Below, one piece after another: positions 20,698-30,459 of a stretch of 64,000 nt of DNA. The translations under genes were made by a program, and so were the position numbers. The stretch spans positions 1-64,000 of the forward strand of contig JANYLH010000027.1 of NCBI GenBank assembly GCA_025357915.1. The letters are read 5' to 3'. Below the pieces are notes generated by a model. That model did no database searches, was not told the DNA's origin, and saw only the letters and a program-made list of their open reading frames with translations. Positions within the stretch are counted from its first letter, which is position 1, and every line of letters starts with the position of its first letter. This stretch comes from Gammaproteobacteria bacterium (GTDB lineage Bacteria > Pseudomonadota > Gammaproteobacteria > Steroidobacterales > Steroidobacteraceae).

Positions 20698-21282
20698 ATG
20701 CCTTTCGACGAAGCCTATTACCGGCGCTTCTATCATGACCCGCGCACCGCCGTGACTTCGCGTGCGCAGATGCGTGATCGGGCGACGCTGATTGCTGCCT
20801 GCGTGCGGTATATAGGATTGCCGGTGACGCGCATCCTCGATGCGGGGTGCGGGGTGGGACTGATGCGCGCACCGCTCCTGCGTCACCTGCCGCGCGCACG
20901 ATACACAGGCCTCGAAGCCAGCGAATATCTGTGCCGGCGCTACGGCTGGCAGCAAGGCACGCTGCAGACGCTGGGTACCCGGATACGCTACGAGCTCGTG
21001 GTCTGTTACGACGTGCTGCAATACCTCAGGAAAGACCAGGCGCTGCTGGCCATGGCAAAACTGGGCGCCGTGTGCCGCGGCGCCCTGTATTTCGGGGCGC
21101 TGACCAGCGGCGACTGGCGCGATAATTGTGATCAATCACGCACCGATCGCGTTGCGGGGTTGCGCTCCGCCAGCTGGTACCGGCGCGAACTGGCGCGCAG
21201 CTTCCGGCCCCTGGGCTGCGGCATGTGGCTGCGGCACGGTGCGCCGGTCACGCTCTGGGACCTCGACGGAGCCGGCCGATGA
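20698..21282 (+). CDS. SAM-dependent class I methyltransferase
   Basis: A 194-residue protein. ILDAGCGVGLMRAPLLRHLPRARYTGLEASEYL gives SAM-binding motif I and the acidic end of strand 2; YELVVCYDVLQYL is motif II. The N-terminal FDEAYYRRFYHDPRTAVTSRAQMRDRATLIAACVRY resembles small SAM methyltransferases acting on unknown substrates. First gene of a five-gene operon in which every junction overlaps by four bases (21279, 22007, 22420, 23799), so its product probably works with the M50 protease, COG0523 GTPase and WD40 protein. Confidence 0.85.
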   Translation: MPFDEAYYRRFYHDPRTAVTSRAQMRDRATLIAACVRYIGLPVTRILDAGCGVGLMRAPLLRHLPRARYTGLEASEYLCRRYGWQQGTLQTLGTRIRYELVVCYDVLQYLRKDQALLAMAKLGAVCRGALYFGALTSGDWRDNCDQSRTDRVAGLRSASWYRRELARSFRPLGCGMWLRHGAPVTLWDLDGAGR

Positions 21283-22010
21283 TCAAGGCGCTGCTGCTGC
21301 TGTTCAAGTTCGCGAAATTCGGACCGCTGCTGAAATCAGCCGGCTTCATGCTGCTGTCGGTCGGCGTGTACGCGTTGCTGTTCGGCTGGTGGTACGCGGT
21401 GGGCTTCGTGCTGCTGCTGCTGGTGCACGAGCTGGGTCATTACGTCGCGGCGCGCCGGCTCGGCATGAACGTGGGCCTGCCCACCTTCATACCCTTCGTC
21501 GGCGCCTGGATCGAACTCAAGGACCAGCCGCTGTCGGTAAAGCAGGAGGCGCACATCGCCTTCGCCGGGCCGTTTGCCGGAACCGTGGCAGCGGCGGCCG
21601 TCCTGGCGCTGTCGCTGTGGCAGAATAGCCTGTTGCTGCTGGCGCTGGCTTACTCCGGCTTCTTCCTCAATCTTTTCAACCTGATTCCGGTTTCGCCTTT
21701 CGACGGCGGGCGCATCGTCGCGATTCTCTCCCCCAAAGTCTGGTTCGTCGGCGTGCCTGTGCTGGCCGGCGCGTTCATCATGAACCCCAACCCGATGTTC
21801 CTGATGATCCTGTTGCTGCTCGCGCCCACCATCTACGTTTCGCTGCGCGCCGCCTGGCGCGGCGAAGTACCGGCGCACAACCCGCGTTACTACGAGGTAC
21901 CCCTCGAAGCGCGCGTGCGCTACGGCGCCTACTACCTGCTGCTGCTCGCCTTCCTTTGCTACATGACTTTTCGTACCCACCTGCAGGTCGAGGCGCTGCG
22001 CAATCCATGA
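21279..22010 (+). CDS. M50-family (site-2-protease-like) membrane metalloprotease
   Basis: A 243-residue protein with about six helices. The zinc motif HELGH is in LLLLVHELGHYVAARRLGMNVGLPTFIPF; the second motif reads NLFNLIPVSPFDGGRIVAIL, the N-x-x-P-x-x-P-x-D-G-G pattern that supplies the third ligand. SVKQEAHIAFAGPFAGTVAAA is the conserved G-P-x-A-G segment. No PDZ domain is present, so it is a short M50B-type protein. It starts in the methyltransferase stop (ATGA). It probably cleaves or chaperones a membrane protein; substrate unknown. A COG0523 zinc GTPase two genes on may supply its metal (inference). Confidence 0.9.
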   Translation: MIKALLLLFKFAKFGPLLKSAGFMLLSVGVYALLFGWWYAVGFVLLLLVHELGHYVAARRLGMNVGLPTFIPFVGAWIELKDQPLSVKQEAHIAFAGPFAGTVAAAAVLALSLWQNSLLLLALAYSGFFLNLFNLIPVSPFDGGRIVAILSPKVWFVGVPVLAGAFIMNPNPMFLMILLLLAPTIYVSLRAAWRGEVPAHNPRYYEVPLEARVRYGAYYLLLLAFLCYMTFRTHLQVEALRNP

Positions 22011-22423
22011 ATACCCGGCTGGTAGCCGCGTTCCGCGGCAGCGCGCAGTGCCGGCGCGAGGCCGGCGCGGTGCAGTGGCGCCTCAGCGGTCTCGATCGCG
22101 ACAGCGGCGATGCGCTCGAGGTGCTGTTGAGCGGCGCCGCCGCGTTGCAGCTGCCGGCCGAGCTCGCGGGCGCCGAGCTGCATGTGCGCGACGAGCTCAG
22201 CGCAGCGGCCTGGGAATTGCGCAGCAGCGGGCAATCGCTGCCACTGGCAGTGCGGGCTGTCCAGGTGCACCGTGGAGCCGCCGCGCTGTTCGAGCATGCG
22301 CTGCCGCGCATCGCCGTCCCCTGGAAGGTGCGCGTGGGCTGGGTCCTGCTCCTGAATGCGCTGCGCGTGCCTGGCATGGGACGATTGCTGAGGAAGCTGC
22401 GTGACCGGGGTAGCGCGTCATGA
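22007..22423 (+). CDS. Conserved-context protein of unknown function
   Basis: A 138-residue protein, [28 protein letters not shown]..., that overlaps both neighbours by four bases (ATGA at 22007-22010 and 22420-22423). The first 100 residues look beta-rich and soluble; the end ([30 protein letters not shown]) is a basic amphipathic or membrane-associated helix. No signal peptide or known domain recognised. Its place between the M50 protease and the COG0523 GTPase suggests a role in the same metal-linked process. Confidence 0.65.
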   Translation: MNTRLVAAFRGSAQCRREAGAVQWRLSGLDRDSGDALEVLLSGAAALQLPAELAGAELHVRDELSAAAWELRSSGQSLPLAVRAVQVHRGAAALFEHALPRIAVPWKVRVGWVLLLNALRVPGMGRLLRKLRDRGSAS

Positions 22424-23802
22424 GCAAACGCATACCCGTAACCGTGCTTACCGGATTCCTTGGCTCCGGGAAGACGACGCTGCTGAATCGCATCCTCTCG
22501 GAGCGGCATGGCAAACGAATCGCTGTCATCGAAAACGAGTTCGGCGAAGTGGCGGTCGATCACGAGCTGGTGATCGGCGCCCAGGAGGAAATCTTCGAGA
22601 CTGCCAACGGCTGCATTTGTTGCACGGTACGGGGCGATCTGATCCGAGTGCTGGGCCAGCTGCGCAAGCGCCGCGACCGTTTCGACTACGTGCTGATCGA
22701 GACCACGGGGCTAGCCGATCCGGGCCCGGTGGCCCAGACGTTCTTCGTCGACGAGGACCTGCGCGAGGATTTCCAGCTCGATGCGATCGTGGCGCTGGTC
22801 GACGCTGCGCATGTTGGTGCCCAGCTGGCCAGCGTGCCGACCGCAGCCGACCAGATCGGATTCGCCGATGTCCTGCTGCTCAACAAGACCGACCTGGTCA
22901 GCCCGGTCGAACTGGCCCGCACCGAACAGGTCTTGCGCGCCATCAATGGCACCGCGCGCATCGTGCACACGCGGCATGCGCAATTGCCGTTGGCGCAGGT
23001 GCTGGATCTTGGCGCTTTCGACCTGGAGCGCGCGCTGACCGTGGATAGCGGATTCCTGCAGCCCCAGCAGCCCTTCGAGTGGGCGGGCTGCTACACGCTG
23101 GCGGCGGGCGTTCACAACCTGCATACCGGCGCCGAAGCGCATGAGGCGCATGGCCACGATCATGCGCACGAACACGACCATGACCACGGCGGTGCGACAG
23201 GCGGGCTGCGGCAGGTAGGGGTCGTGGTATTGCAGGCCGCTCCCGGGGCGGCCGATGGCGTGGACTCGCTGCTCGCGGCCGCGGCCGCTGTATTCGCAAC
23301 CCCTGGCGAGCCGGCACACGCCGGCGCCGTGCTCGAAGCCGGACGGCACTACCGCCTGGAGCTGGCGGCGCACGCCGATTTCCAGCTGCGCATTGCTGAC
23401 ACGGGTGACTGGGTCGTGTTCTGCGAGCACGCAGCAGCGGAGTTCGGCTGGTCATTGCCGGGCGCGCGGCTTTTCGGCGAGCGCGAGTTCGGTTCGCATC
23501 ATCATGAAACGGAAATTACTTCCATCGGCATCGACGACGCGCGGCCGCTCAATCCGGACAAAGTAAACGACTGGCTTTCCTATCTGCTGCAGAGCCGCGG
23601 TCAGGACATCCTGCGCATGAAGGGTGTGCTCAACTTCAGTGGCGAAGCGCGGCGCTATGTGTTCCATGGCGTGCACATGATCTTCGACGGCCAGCTCGAA
23701 CGACCCTGGGGGGACGCCGCGCGCCGCAACCGGCTGGTGTTCATCGGCCGCAATCTCGATCGCCAGGAACTCGAAGCGGGCTTCGAGTCCTGCGTCGCGT
23801 GA
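22420..23802 (+). CDS. COG0523 (CobW/ZigA/Zng1-like) metal-chaperone GTPase
   Basis: A 460-residue protein. Walker A is [12 protein letters not shown] (about 12-23); the metal-binding G-C-I-C-C motif is in [13 protein letters not shown] (about residues 64-68); [11 protein letters not shown] is switch II and LLNKTDL is the guanine-specific N-K-x-D. A histidine-rich insert, [18 protein letters not shown], lies near residue 245. The C-terminal CobW domain has [28 protein letters not shown]. Members deliver zinc or cobalt to client enzymes at GTP cost, often under zinc limitation. No Zur box was identified upstream. Overlaps both neighbours by four bases. Confidence 0.93.
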   Translation: MSKRIPVTVLTGFLGSGKTTLLNRILSERHGKRIAVIENEFGEVAVDHELVIGAQEEIFETANGCICCTVRGDLIRVLGQLRKRRDRFDYVLIETTGLADPGPVAQTFFVDEDLREDFQLDAIVALVDAAHVGAQLASVPTAADQIGFADVLLLNKTDLVSPVELARTEQVLRAINGTARIVHTRHAQLPLAQVLDLGAFDLERALTVDSGFLQPQQPFEWAGCYTLAAGVHNLHTGAEAHEAHGHDHAHEHDHDHGGATGGLRQVGVVVLQAAPGAADGVDSLLAAAAAVFATPGEPAHAGAVLEAGRHYRLELAAHADFQLRIADTGDWVVFCEHAAAEFGWSLPGARLFGEREFGSHHHETEITSIGIDDARPLNPDKVNDWLSYLLQSRGQDILRMKGVLNFSGEARRYVFHGVHMIFDGQLERPWGDAARRNRLVFIGRNLDRQELEAGFESCVA

Positions 23803-24821
23803 GCGCTCCGGGCGCCAGGCTCGAGCGGCGCCTACGCGTCGAACTCGGCGACTATCCGGTCGACGCGGTCTGGTCGGCGGACGGCCGGGTGCTGCTGGTG
23901 GCGTGCGGCGAAGGTGCGCTTCTGTGGCTGGATACCGGCGGCGCGTCACCCGCTGCGCTGTCGATCGGCGAGCATCCTGGCGGCGCGCTGGCGCTGGCCT
24001 GGCAGCATGGCGGTGCGCGCTTTGCCAGCTCCGGGCAGGATGGCGAGGTACGACTTTGGGATGCGCGCACGCGTGTTGCGCAGGTGCTTCACACGGATGC
24101 GGCCTGGAGCGAGCGGCTGGCCTTCGCAAGCCACGGGCGGCTGCTGGCGGTGGCCTCGGGGCGCACGCTTCGGGTCTTTGACAGTGACGGGAAACTTCGC
24201 GCCCAATTGCCGCCGCACTCCGGTGTCATCGCCGGCATTGCGTGGCGCGCCCGGACCAGCGAGCTGGCGAGCGTCGGCAACGGCGGCACCTGCGTTCACC
24301 GCCTCGAACCTGAGGTGAGCAGCCGTGAATATTCCTGGCAAGGCGCCTGCCTCACTGCGAGCTGGAGCCCGGATGGGCGCGTGCTGGCCTCGGGCATGCA
24401 GGATGGTTCGGTGCATTTCTGGAATATGGGTGCCGGCACGCAGTCACAGATGCGCGGCTACGGCACCAAGGTCGCGCTCACGAGCTGGAGCGCCAACAGC
24501 CGCCTGCTGGCCACGGCTGCGGACCAACAGATCATCATCTGGGATTTTTCCGGTCGCGGGCCGGAAGGGAGCGAACCGTTGCAGTTCACGGCGCACACCG
24601 CGCGGTTGACGCAACTGGCTTTCCAGCCCAAGGGGGCGTTGCTGGCCGCGGGTTCGCGCGATCACCGGCTGACGATCTGGCGTACGGCGCAGCCGCAGCA
24701 GCCCGTCGACGCCGACATGTTTGCCGATGAAGTGGCGCTGCTGCGCTGGTCGAACGATGGTACACAGCTCGCGGTGGCCGACCGGAGCGGCGCACTCACT
24801 CTCTACAGCCTGCGCATGTAG
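23799..24821 (+). CDS. WD40-repeat beta-propeller protein
   Basis: A 340-residue protein from GTG 23799. About seven repeats are visible: [121 protein letters not shown], and more to the end. No enzyme domain. Such WD40 proteins are often encoded next to COG0523 GTPases and are thought to be scaffolds or clients. The start overlaps the GTPase stop (GTGA). Its stop codon directly abuts the stop of the convergent glycosyltransferase gene with no spacer. Confidence 0.88.
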   Translation: MSAPGARLERRLRVELGDYPVDAVWSADGRVLLVACGEGALLWLDTGGASPAALSIGEHPGGALALAWQHGGARFASSGQDGEVRLWDARTRVAQVLHTDAAWSERLAFASHGRLLAVASGRTLRVFDSDGKLRAQLPPHSGVIAGIAWRARTSELASVGNGGTCVHRLEPEVSSREYSWQGACLTASWSPDGRVLASGMQDGSVHFWNMGAGTQSQMRGYGTKVALTSWSANSRLLATAADQQIIIWDFSGRGPEGSEPLQFTAHTARLTQLAFQPKGALLAAGSRDHRLTIWRTAQPQQPVDADMFADEVALLRWSNDGTQLAVADRSGALTLYSLRM

Positions 24822-25964
24822 CTAACGCGGCAGCGTCAATTCCAGGGCCGCCTCTTCGGGCGTGCTGGTCAGAGTGCGGCCGGAGACCGCAGTGTAGTGA
24901 CCCAACAGAAGCTGGAGCGCGCGCGACCAGGTGTAGCGCTGCAACGCGCGTGCGCGTGCGGCGCGGCCCAGCGCCGGCAGGTCGCGTTCATAGAGTGCCG
25001 CGATCGCCGCTGCCATGCCCGGCGTGTCGTTGGGAGGCGCGAGCATGCCGACCGTCTCATCGATGTGTTCGGGCACCGCGCCGGCGTTCGCGCCGACCAC
25101 CGGAATCCCGCAAGCCAGCGCCTCGATGATCACCAGCCCGAAAGTTTCGCTGCAGCCGGCGTGCACCAGTGCGTCGCAGGATGCGATCGTCTCCGCTAGT
25201 TCGATGCTGTCGCGCCGGTAGGCCTGCACCGTGATGTTGGATGCCGGCCGCCCAGGCTGTTCACCGCCGATCATCAGCAGGTGATAGCGCTCGCCGAGGA
25301 GTGCCAGCGCGCCGTGCAGAACTTCAATATTCTTCTCGCCGGAAAAACGCCCGGCATAGACCAGCAGGCGCGTGTCGTCCGCCAGGCCTAGCTGGCGGCG
25401 CAGATTCGCGGTGCGGCGCTGCGGTGAGAATATTTCGGTGTCGACACCCAGGGGTTGCAGCGCCGTGCGGTGCACGCCAAGACCGGCGAGGTAATCGCAC
25501 ATCAGGCGGCTGGGGGCGAGCACCAGGTCGACGCGCTCATAGACGCGGCGCAGGTAGCGGCCGAGCCCGTGTTCGACCACGCGGCCGAGCCGGCGGCCGG
25601 CGAGTCGCGGGAAATTGGAATGAAAGAAAGCCAGCAGCGGAATGTCGCGCCGGCGCGCGCTGCGCATCGCGCACCAGGCCGGGTGAAACACGTCGCCGAC
25701 TTCGATCAGGTCGGGTTCAAGCGCATCGAGCATCCGCAGCCAGCGGCGCGGCGACAGCGGCAGGCGGTAATTAAAGGTGCCCGGAACTATCCAGCCGGCG
25801 ATCGTGCTGATGCCGCCAGGCAGCAACTCGGTCACGGCTCCGGGCACGAGCAGGGAGTGGCGATGGGGCGTGTTGGCCTGCAGCCATTGGTGTTTCGCGG
25901 TCAGATAGCGGCGCACGCCACCGCTGGTAGGCGAAAAGAACAGGGTAGTGTCTACGAGGTGCAT
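24822..25964 (-). CDS. Glycosyltransferase family 1/4 (GT-B fold)
   Basis: A 380-residue protein. The N-terminal half has FSPTSGGVRRYLTAKHQWL (nucleotide-binding G-G-V-x-R) and PDLIEVGDVFHPAWCAM; the C-terminal half has LLVYAGRFSGEKNIEVLHGALAL, then the E-x7-E motif of retaining GT4 enzymes in HAGCSETFGLVIIEALACGIPVVG. Start ATG 25964 is preferred over the upstream 25994. It probably transfers a sugar in cell-surface polysaccharide or glycolipid synthesis; donor and acceptor unknown. It lies downstream of the kinase and ATPase genes, 48 bases from the latter. Confidence 0.9.
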   Translation of the reverse strand: MHLVDTTLFFSPTSGGVRRYLTAKHQWLQANTPHRHSLLVPGAVTELLPGGISTIAGWIVPGTFNYRLPLSPRRWLRMLDALEPDLIEVGDVFHPAWCAMRSARRRDIPLLAFFHSNFPRLAGRRLGRVVEHGLGRYLRRVYERVDLVLAPSRLMCDYLAGLGVHRTALQPLGVDTEIFSPQRRTANLRRQLGLADDTRLLVYAGRFSGEKNIEVLHGALALLGERYHLLMIGGEQPGRPASNITVQAYRRDSIELAETIASCDALVHAGCSETFGLVIIEALACGIPVVGANAGAVPEHIDETVGMLAPPNDTPGMAAAIAALYERDLPALGRAARARALQRYTWSRALQLLLGHYTAVSGRTLTSTPEEAALELTLPR

Positions 25965-26012
25965 GGCTGGCCTGGTTGCCCGGCGCCATTGCACCCGCCG
26001 CTCTGCGGCCTG

Positions 26013-27095
26013 TCAAGCCTGGGCTGCAGCGGGGCGCAGGGCGAGCGCACCGGCTTCCGGGAGCCTGATGCGTATGCGCGTGAACTGACCGCGCTTGGTC
26101 GCCACCTGAATCTGACCCTGGAGCCGCTTGACGTTGTCGCGCAGGATCCGCATGCCAATGCCGCGTCCGGCGGCGTCCGCGGCCGTGCTCAGTCCGGAGT
26201 GAAAGATCAGTGTCGACGCCCGCCGCGGATCCTGTTCCAGTACCGCGTCCTCGGCGATCAGGCCCGTGGCGACGGCCGCCGCGATAATGCGGTCCGTATT
26301 CAGGCCCTGGCCGTCATCCTGGACGACCAGCTCTGATTGCCCGCCGTGACGCGGCTGGAATTCCACCAGCAGCGTACCCTGGATGTTCTTGCCCGCCGCG
26401 CGGCGCTGCGCCGGGGTTTCGATACCGTGCTCGATGGCATTGCGCAGCATCTGGCTGAGCATGTCGTAGAAAGCTCCGGCGTGGATCTCCGGCACCTGCT
26501 CAAGGCCGAGCGTGGTGAGCTCGACGGCCTTGCCGTGCGCCGCCGCCTGTTGTGCGGCAAGCTGCTGCAGGGCCAGCGTCAGCTGTGGCGCCTGGCTTCC
26601 GGACGCCGCGCCCCGGGCGCTGGCCGAGGCGCCGCGCGGCAGATGGCCGTGCCGACGCGGTGCGCGGCGCGCGACCAGCGGCATGCCGGTGCGTTGCGCG
26701 ATCGTGGTCAGTGCCAGGAACACTTCGTCGACGTAAACCAGTCCCGGCAACAGGGCGTCGCCGGTGCGTGCCGTGGCCGAGCGGGGCGCGTCAAGCGCGG
26801 CCAGCGTCTGCTCGAACAGCAGCGTCAGCGACGGCATTGCCAGCGGCACGGAGCGCTGCTGCAGTAGCGCGTACAGCGCATGCAGGCGCGCCAGCTTGAG
26901 CTGGAACTGATCGGGTTCGCGCGCACGTTGCTGCAGGAGCGTACGCGCGCGGGTGAGCGTGCGGGCAGCGTAGGCGAGAAAATTCCGCAGGGCGGTGCGA
27001 TTGACCTGCAACAGCTCGCCGAGCAGCGCGTTTTCATCGCGCAGCCGCTGCAGCTCGGGCGGCACGGACCCTTCGATGTCCATTTCAGGCAGCAT
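26013..27095 (-). CDS. CheA-like GHKL ATPase (histidine kinase-type ATPase domain)
   Basis: A 360-residue protein. The first 90 residues are helical (LRDENALLGELLQVNRTALRNFLAYAARTL). The ATPase domain has the N box MLRNAIEHGIETPAQRRAAGKN, G1 box VQDDGQGLN and RGIGMRILRDNVKRLQGQIQV, closest to CheA-type kinases. No CheA Hpt or CheW domain is seen, and no clear phospho-accepting histidine motif. It overlaps the kinase gene upstream by 11 bases. It may switch the partner kinase or act on an Hpt/receiver protein encoded elsewhere. Confidence 0.82.
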   Translation of the reverse strand: MLPEMDIEGSVPPELQRLRDENALLGELLQVNRTALRNFLAYAARTLTRARTLLQQRAREPDQFQLKLARLHALYALLQQRSVPLAMPSLTLLFEQTLAALDAPRSATARTGDALLPGLVYVDEVFLALTTIAQRTGMPLVARRAPRRHGHLPRGASASARGAASGSQAPQLTLALQQLAAQQAAAHGKAVELTTLGLEQVPEIHAGAFYDMLSQMLRNAIEHGIETPAQRRAAGKNIQGTLLVEFQPRHGGQSELVVQDDGQGLNTDRIIAAAVATGLIAEDAVLEQDPRRASTLIFHSGLSTAADAAGRGIGMRILRDNVKRLQGQIQVATKRGQFTRIRIRLPEAGALALRPAAAQA

Positions 27096-28359
27096 GGGCG
27101 CTGCGCGCGGCCACTGGCGATTCGGCCAGCTGGTCCAGTTCGGACAGTACCGACGCGATGTCGGCCAGACGATCCTCGCGCTCGCGCGCCATCAGCCGGG
27201 CCAGGAGCGGCTCGAAAGCGGACAGTTCCGCTGGCAACGGCGGGCGTTGGCCGGAAACGTGCTGCTGCATGAGATCCATGGCCGTGAGCCCGGTAAAAGG
27301 CTTGCGGCCGGTGAGCATCTCGTAGAACACCACGCCGAGCGCGTACTGGTCGCTGCGTGCATCGAGTTCCTGTCCCTGCACCTGCTCGGGGCTCATGTAA
27401 TACGGCGAGCCGCGCAGCACGCCGATCGCGGTGCTGTGAGTGTCGGCATTCAGGTGCTTGGCGAGGCCGAAATCAATGAGCACCACCGAACCGTCGGGGC
27501 GCAGCATGACATTCGGTGGCTTGAGGTCGCGATGCAGGATGCCGGCTCCGTGCACCACGCTGAGCGCCGCGGCGATCCGGCGCGCATAGGCAACGGCCTC
27601 GTGCGTCGCAAGCGGGTGCAGGAGCCGCTGCTTCAGATCGCCGCAGGGAAAATATTCCATCGCCAGAAATTCACGGCCGTCATGGACGCCGTAGTCGTAG
27701 ATATCGACGACTGCGGGATGCCGCAGCGCTGCGATGGCGGCGTATTCGCGCGCGAACTGCTGGCCGTCACCCGGATCGCCTTCGACAGGTTGACTGATCT
27801 TCAGCGCCACGGGGCGCTGCAGCGCGGCGCTGCGTGCGAGCCAGACGCTGGCCCGGGCGGAGCGGCCGAGCTGCCGCAACAGGGTGTACTGCGGAATTTC
27901 CAGCCCTGGCGCGTGGTGATCGTTGTGGCGGCGGCCCGCGGAGGCCAGCCGGCGCGCGCGCCGGCGGCTGGCATGCAGCACCTTGCGCACAGTGCGTTCC
28001 AGCAGCCGCGCGTCAAGCAGGTCGCGCGGCAGATAGGCTGCGGCACCGCGACGCACCGCCCGGACGGCCGCAAGTTCGTTGCCGTCGGCGGCCACCACGA
28101 TCAGCGGCGGCAGGAGTCGTTCGCGCCGCAACTCACGCAGCCAGTCGAGGCCCTCGCTCTGTTCGGCAGAGGTCTTGCCGAATCCCGTGCACAGCAGCAC
28201 AACGTCATAGTTGCGGCGCGTGATGGTGTCGAGATGGCGGGCGAACTGCTCGAGGTCGAGGCTGGGGGGGTCGGCGTCAGGCCACAGCGTCTGCAGGTGG
28301 TGGCGCAGCCACTGGCGCTGCTGCTCATCCCGGCCGGCGATGAGGATCCGCGGCGTCAC
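27085..28359 (-). CDS. Ser/Thr protein kinase with N-terminal pseudo-receiver domain
   Basis: A 424-residue protein from GTG 28359. Residues 2-125 have the receiver-domain layout ([16 protein letters not shown], then [10 protein letters not shown], then [10 protein letters not shown] and GAAAYLPRD), but the position of the phosphorylated Asp holds Cys57. The kinase domain follows from about residue 150: ALKISQ (ATP lysine), [11 protein letters not shown] (catalytic loop), DFGLAKH (metal-binding D-F-G) and [10 protein letters not shown]. It has no membrane segment. It is paired with a CheA-like ATPase. Hanks-type kinase activity is likely; the receiver part is probably a docking module rather than a phosphoacceptor. 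Confidence 0.9.
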   Translation of the reverse strand: MTPRILIAGRDEQQRQWLRHHLQTLWPDADPPSLDLEQFARHLDTITRRNYDVVLLCTGFGKTSAEQSEGLDWLRELRRERLLPPLIVVAADGNELAAVRAVRRGAAAYLPRDLLDARLLERTVRKVLHASRRRARRLASAGRRHNDHHAPGLEIPQYTLLRQLGRSARASVWLARSAALQRPVALKISQPVEGDPGDGQQFAREYAAIAALRHPAVVDIYDYGVHDGREFLAMEYFPCGDLKQRLLHPLATHEAVAYARRIAAALSVVHGAGILHRDLKPPNVMLRPDGSVVLIDFGLAKHLNADTHSTAIGVLRGSPYYMSPEQVQGQELDARSDQYALGVVFYEMLTGRKPFTGLTAMDLMQQHVSGQRPPLPAELSAFEPLLARLMAREREDRLADIASVLSELDQLAESPVAARSAHAA

Positions 28360-28563
28360 ACGCGCGCTCCGAGCCGATGGGTGCTGGACGCAAGATCTGG
28401 CAAGGGAATCACTCGACCGCGAATGGGGCGCGCGGCGCCCGGAAGCACTGGACTTTACGTTTTCCGGCCAGCGCGGGGTCCGTGTGGGGGTCAATCTGTG
28501 ATCCAGGTGGCCAGCGCCTGTGCCGAAATGTGACGCACCTCACCCGCGTGCTAATCTGCCCGG

Positions 28564-29796
28564 GTGCCAGGACCCATAGTCATCGTCGGCGCCGGTCAGG
28601 CGGGCCTCGAGGTCGCCGAATCGCTCCGCCATGAAAAATACGACGGGCCGATCGCGCTGCTCGGCGCGGAGGCACACATTCCCTATAACCGCCCACCGCT
28701 CTCGAAGAAGTGGCTGCTCGAACGACCGAACCCTGCCTCGCTCTATATGCGGGGGCCGGAGGTCTATGAGCGGCGGAAGATTGAACTGCATACGGGTGCG
28801 GCGGTGGCGGCGATCGACCGCGCCGCGCAAGAAGTGCGCTGCGCCGACGGCCGGCGCTTCGCCTACGGTGGCCTAGCCCTGGCCACCGGCGCGCAACTGC
28901 GCACGCTGGCAGTGCCGGGCGCCGGACTGCGTGGGGTCTTCGGCCTGCGCACGCTCGATGACGCGCAACACATTGCGGCGGCGCTCGACGCCTGCAGCGC
29001 AGGCGGCTCGCCGCTGGTCGTGATCGGCGGCGGATTCATCGGCCTAGAGGTTGCCGCCACCGCGAGCAAGCGCGGCATCGCGGTCACGGTACTCGAGGGT
29101 CTCGCGCGGCTGATGTCGCGCGTCGTCGCGCCGATTGTCTCTGAGGCCGCGGCGCAACTGCATCGCGCTCATGGCGTGAAACTCGTATTTGAGGCGCGGG
29201 TCGCGGAACTGCTCGGGGCTGACGGCGCGGTGCGCGCGGTGCGCATGGCAGACGGTCATGAGTACCCGGCGGGCTGCGTCGTCGTCGGAGTCGGCGTTGA
29301 TCCGGAGGATGCCCTGGCGCGCGCAGCCGGGCTCGAGTGCGATCGCGGCATCATCGTCGATGCCTGCGCCCGAACCTCTGACCCGCGGATCGTTGCTGCG
29401 GGGGATTGCTGCGCGCGGCGGCTCCCGGACGGCACGCTGCTGCGGCTCGAGTCGGTGCAGAACGCCGTCGAGCAGGGCAAGTCGGCGGCCGCCGCACTTC
29501 TCGGCCACGAGCGACCCGTTACGGCAGCGCCGTGGTTCTGGTCCGACCAGTACGATACCAGGCTCCAGATGGTGGGCCTGAGCCACGGCTACGACCAGGT
29601 GGTCACCCGTGGCGCCGTGGCGCAACTCGCGTTCTCGGCCTATTACTATCGCGCCGGGCGGTTGATCGCCGTGGATTCGCTCAGCCGCATCCAGGATCAC
29701 ATGACGGCGCGCCGGCTGCTCGATCGTGGCCTGTCACCAACGCCGGCGCAGGCGGCCGACGAGAATTTCAGCCTGCAGGGCCTGCTGGCGCCCTGA
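28564..29796 (+). CDS. FAD-dependent ferredoxin/rubredoxin-type reductase
   Basis: A 410-residue protein from GTG 28564. IVIVGAGQAGLEVAESL is the FAD-binding Rossmann motif; IPYNRPPLSKKWL is the conserved FAD segment of ferredoxin reductases of oxygenase systems; VVIGGGFIGLEVAATASKRG binds NAD(P)H; RIVAAGDCCAR and LESVQNAVEQGKSAAAALLG are the second FAD motif and the following helix. Reduces a small iron-sulfur partner using NAD(P)H. No ferredoxin or oxygenase gene is adjacent, so its partner is elsewhere or it is a general reductase. Confidence 0.9.
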   Translation: MPGPIVIVGAGQAGLEVAESLRHEKYDGPIALLGAEAHIPYNRPPLSKKWLLERPNPASLYMRGPEVYERRKIELHTGAAVAAIDRAAQEVRCADGRRFAYGGLALATGAQLRTLAVPGAGLRGVFGLRTLDDAQHIAAALDACSAGGSPLVVIGGGFIGLEVAATASKRGIAVTVLEGLARLMSRVVAPIVSEAAAQLHRAHGVKLVFEARVAELLGADGAVRAVRMADGHEYPAGCVVVGVGVDPEDALARAAGLECDRGIIVDACARTSDPRIVAAGDCCARRLPDGTLLRLESVQNAVEQGKSAAAALLGHERPVTAAPWFWSDQYDTRLQMVGLSHGYDQVVTRGAVAQLAFSAYYYRAGRLIAVDSLSRIQDHMTARRLLDRGLSPTPAQAADENFSLQGLLAP

Positions 29797-29817
29797 AGCC
29801 CACCGCGCGCCGCGCGT

Positions 29818-30456
29818 TTACTGCCGCCCGAGCAGGAATTCGCTGCCGCGAAATTCCAGCACCACGCCTTCGCGGGTGATCTGCCTGACCTGTGCGCCTT
29901 CCGGCGTGACATCACCCTCGTGCACCTTGTGCATGTTGATGAACGCGTAGCGCTCGGCCGGATTCGCGGCATAGACGTGCATGTCAAGACGGAGCTCGGG
30001 GGCCGCGCCGCCGAGTTCCGCGTAGTTGTGGAGGCCGGTGGCAGCGCTCTCGCTGCGTGCGGTGCGCGGGTCTGGCGCCACCGCCGGCTCGGTGTCGGCC
30101 GGGTTGGGCTCGGCCGTGCCGGGCTCGCCCGTGCCGGTCCCGGCTGCGTTACTTGCGACCTCAGCGGTGTTTTCCTGCGGCCTGGTCGTGATGATCGTCG
30201 CCGCCGCGGGCTGGGCCGGTGCGCTCGTTGCGGCAGGAACCAGGACCGACGGCGCGAGCGCCACCGGGGCGCTGGCGGGTCGCCACGCCAACCAGCCGAG
30301 CACGGCCACAATGGCGATCAGCAGCGCTCCGACCATCATGGCCCAGGCCGGCAAGCGCTGGGGTGGACGCACGATGCGCATTTCCAGCAGTGCGGGGCCC
30401 GCTTGCCGTGCGCGCTCAGTTTCAGATTTCTTTAGTGCATCGAGTATGAATGACAT
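29818..30456 (-). CDS. gspB: General secretion pathway protein B (GspB/ExeB)
   Basis: A 212-residue bitopic inner-membrane protein. It starts MSFILDALKKSETERARQ, the hallmark of GspB, then one helix (MMVGALLIAIVAVLGWLAW), a long Ala/Pro/Thr-rich periplasmic linker and a C-terminal domain ELRLDMHVYAANPAERYAFINMHKVHEGDVTPEGAQV, the conserved GspB end. With GspA it helps insert the type II secretion secretin GspD through the peptidoglycan. Three bases separate it from gspA upstream. No other gsp genes are in the window. Confidence 0.93.
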   Translation of the reverse strand: MSFILDALKKSETERARQAGPALLEMRIVRPPQRLPAWAMMVGALLIAIVAVLGWLAWRPASAPVALAPSVLVPAATSAPAQPAAATIITTRPQENTAEVASNAAGTGTGEPGTAEPNPADTEPAVAPDPRTARSESAATGLHNYAELGGAAPELRLDMHVYAANPAERYAFINMHKVHEGDVTPEGAQVRQITREGVVLEFRGSEFLLGRQ

Positions 30457-30459
30457 GGC

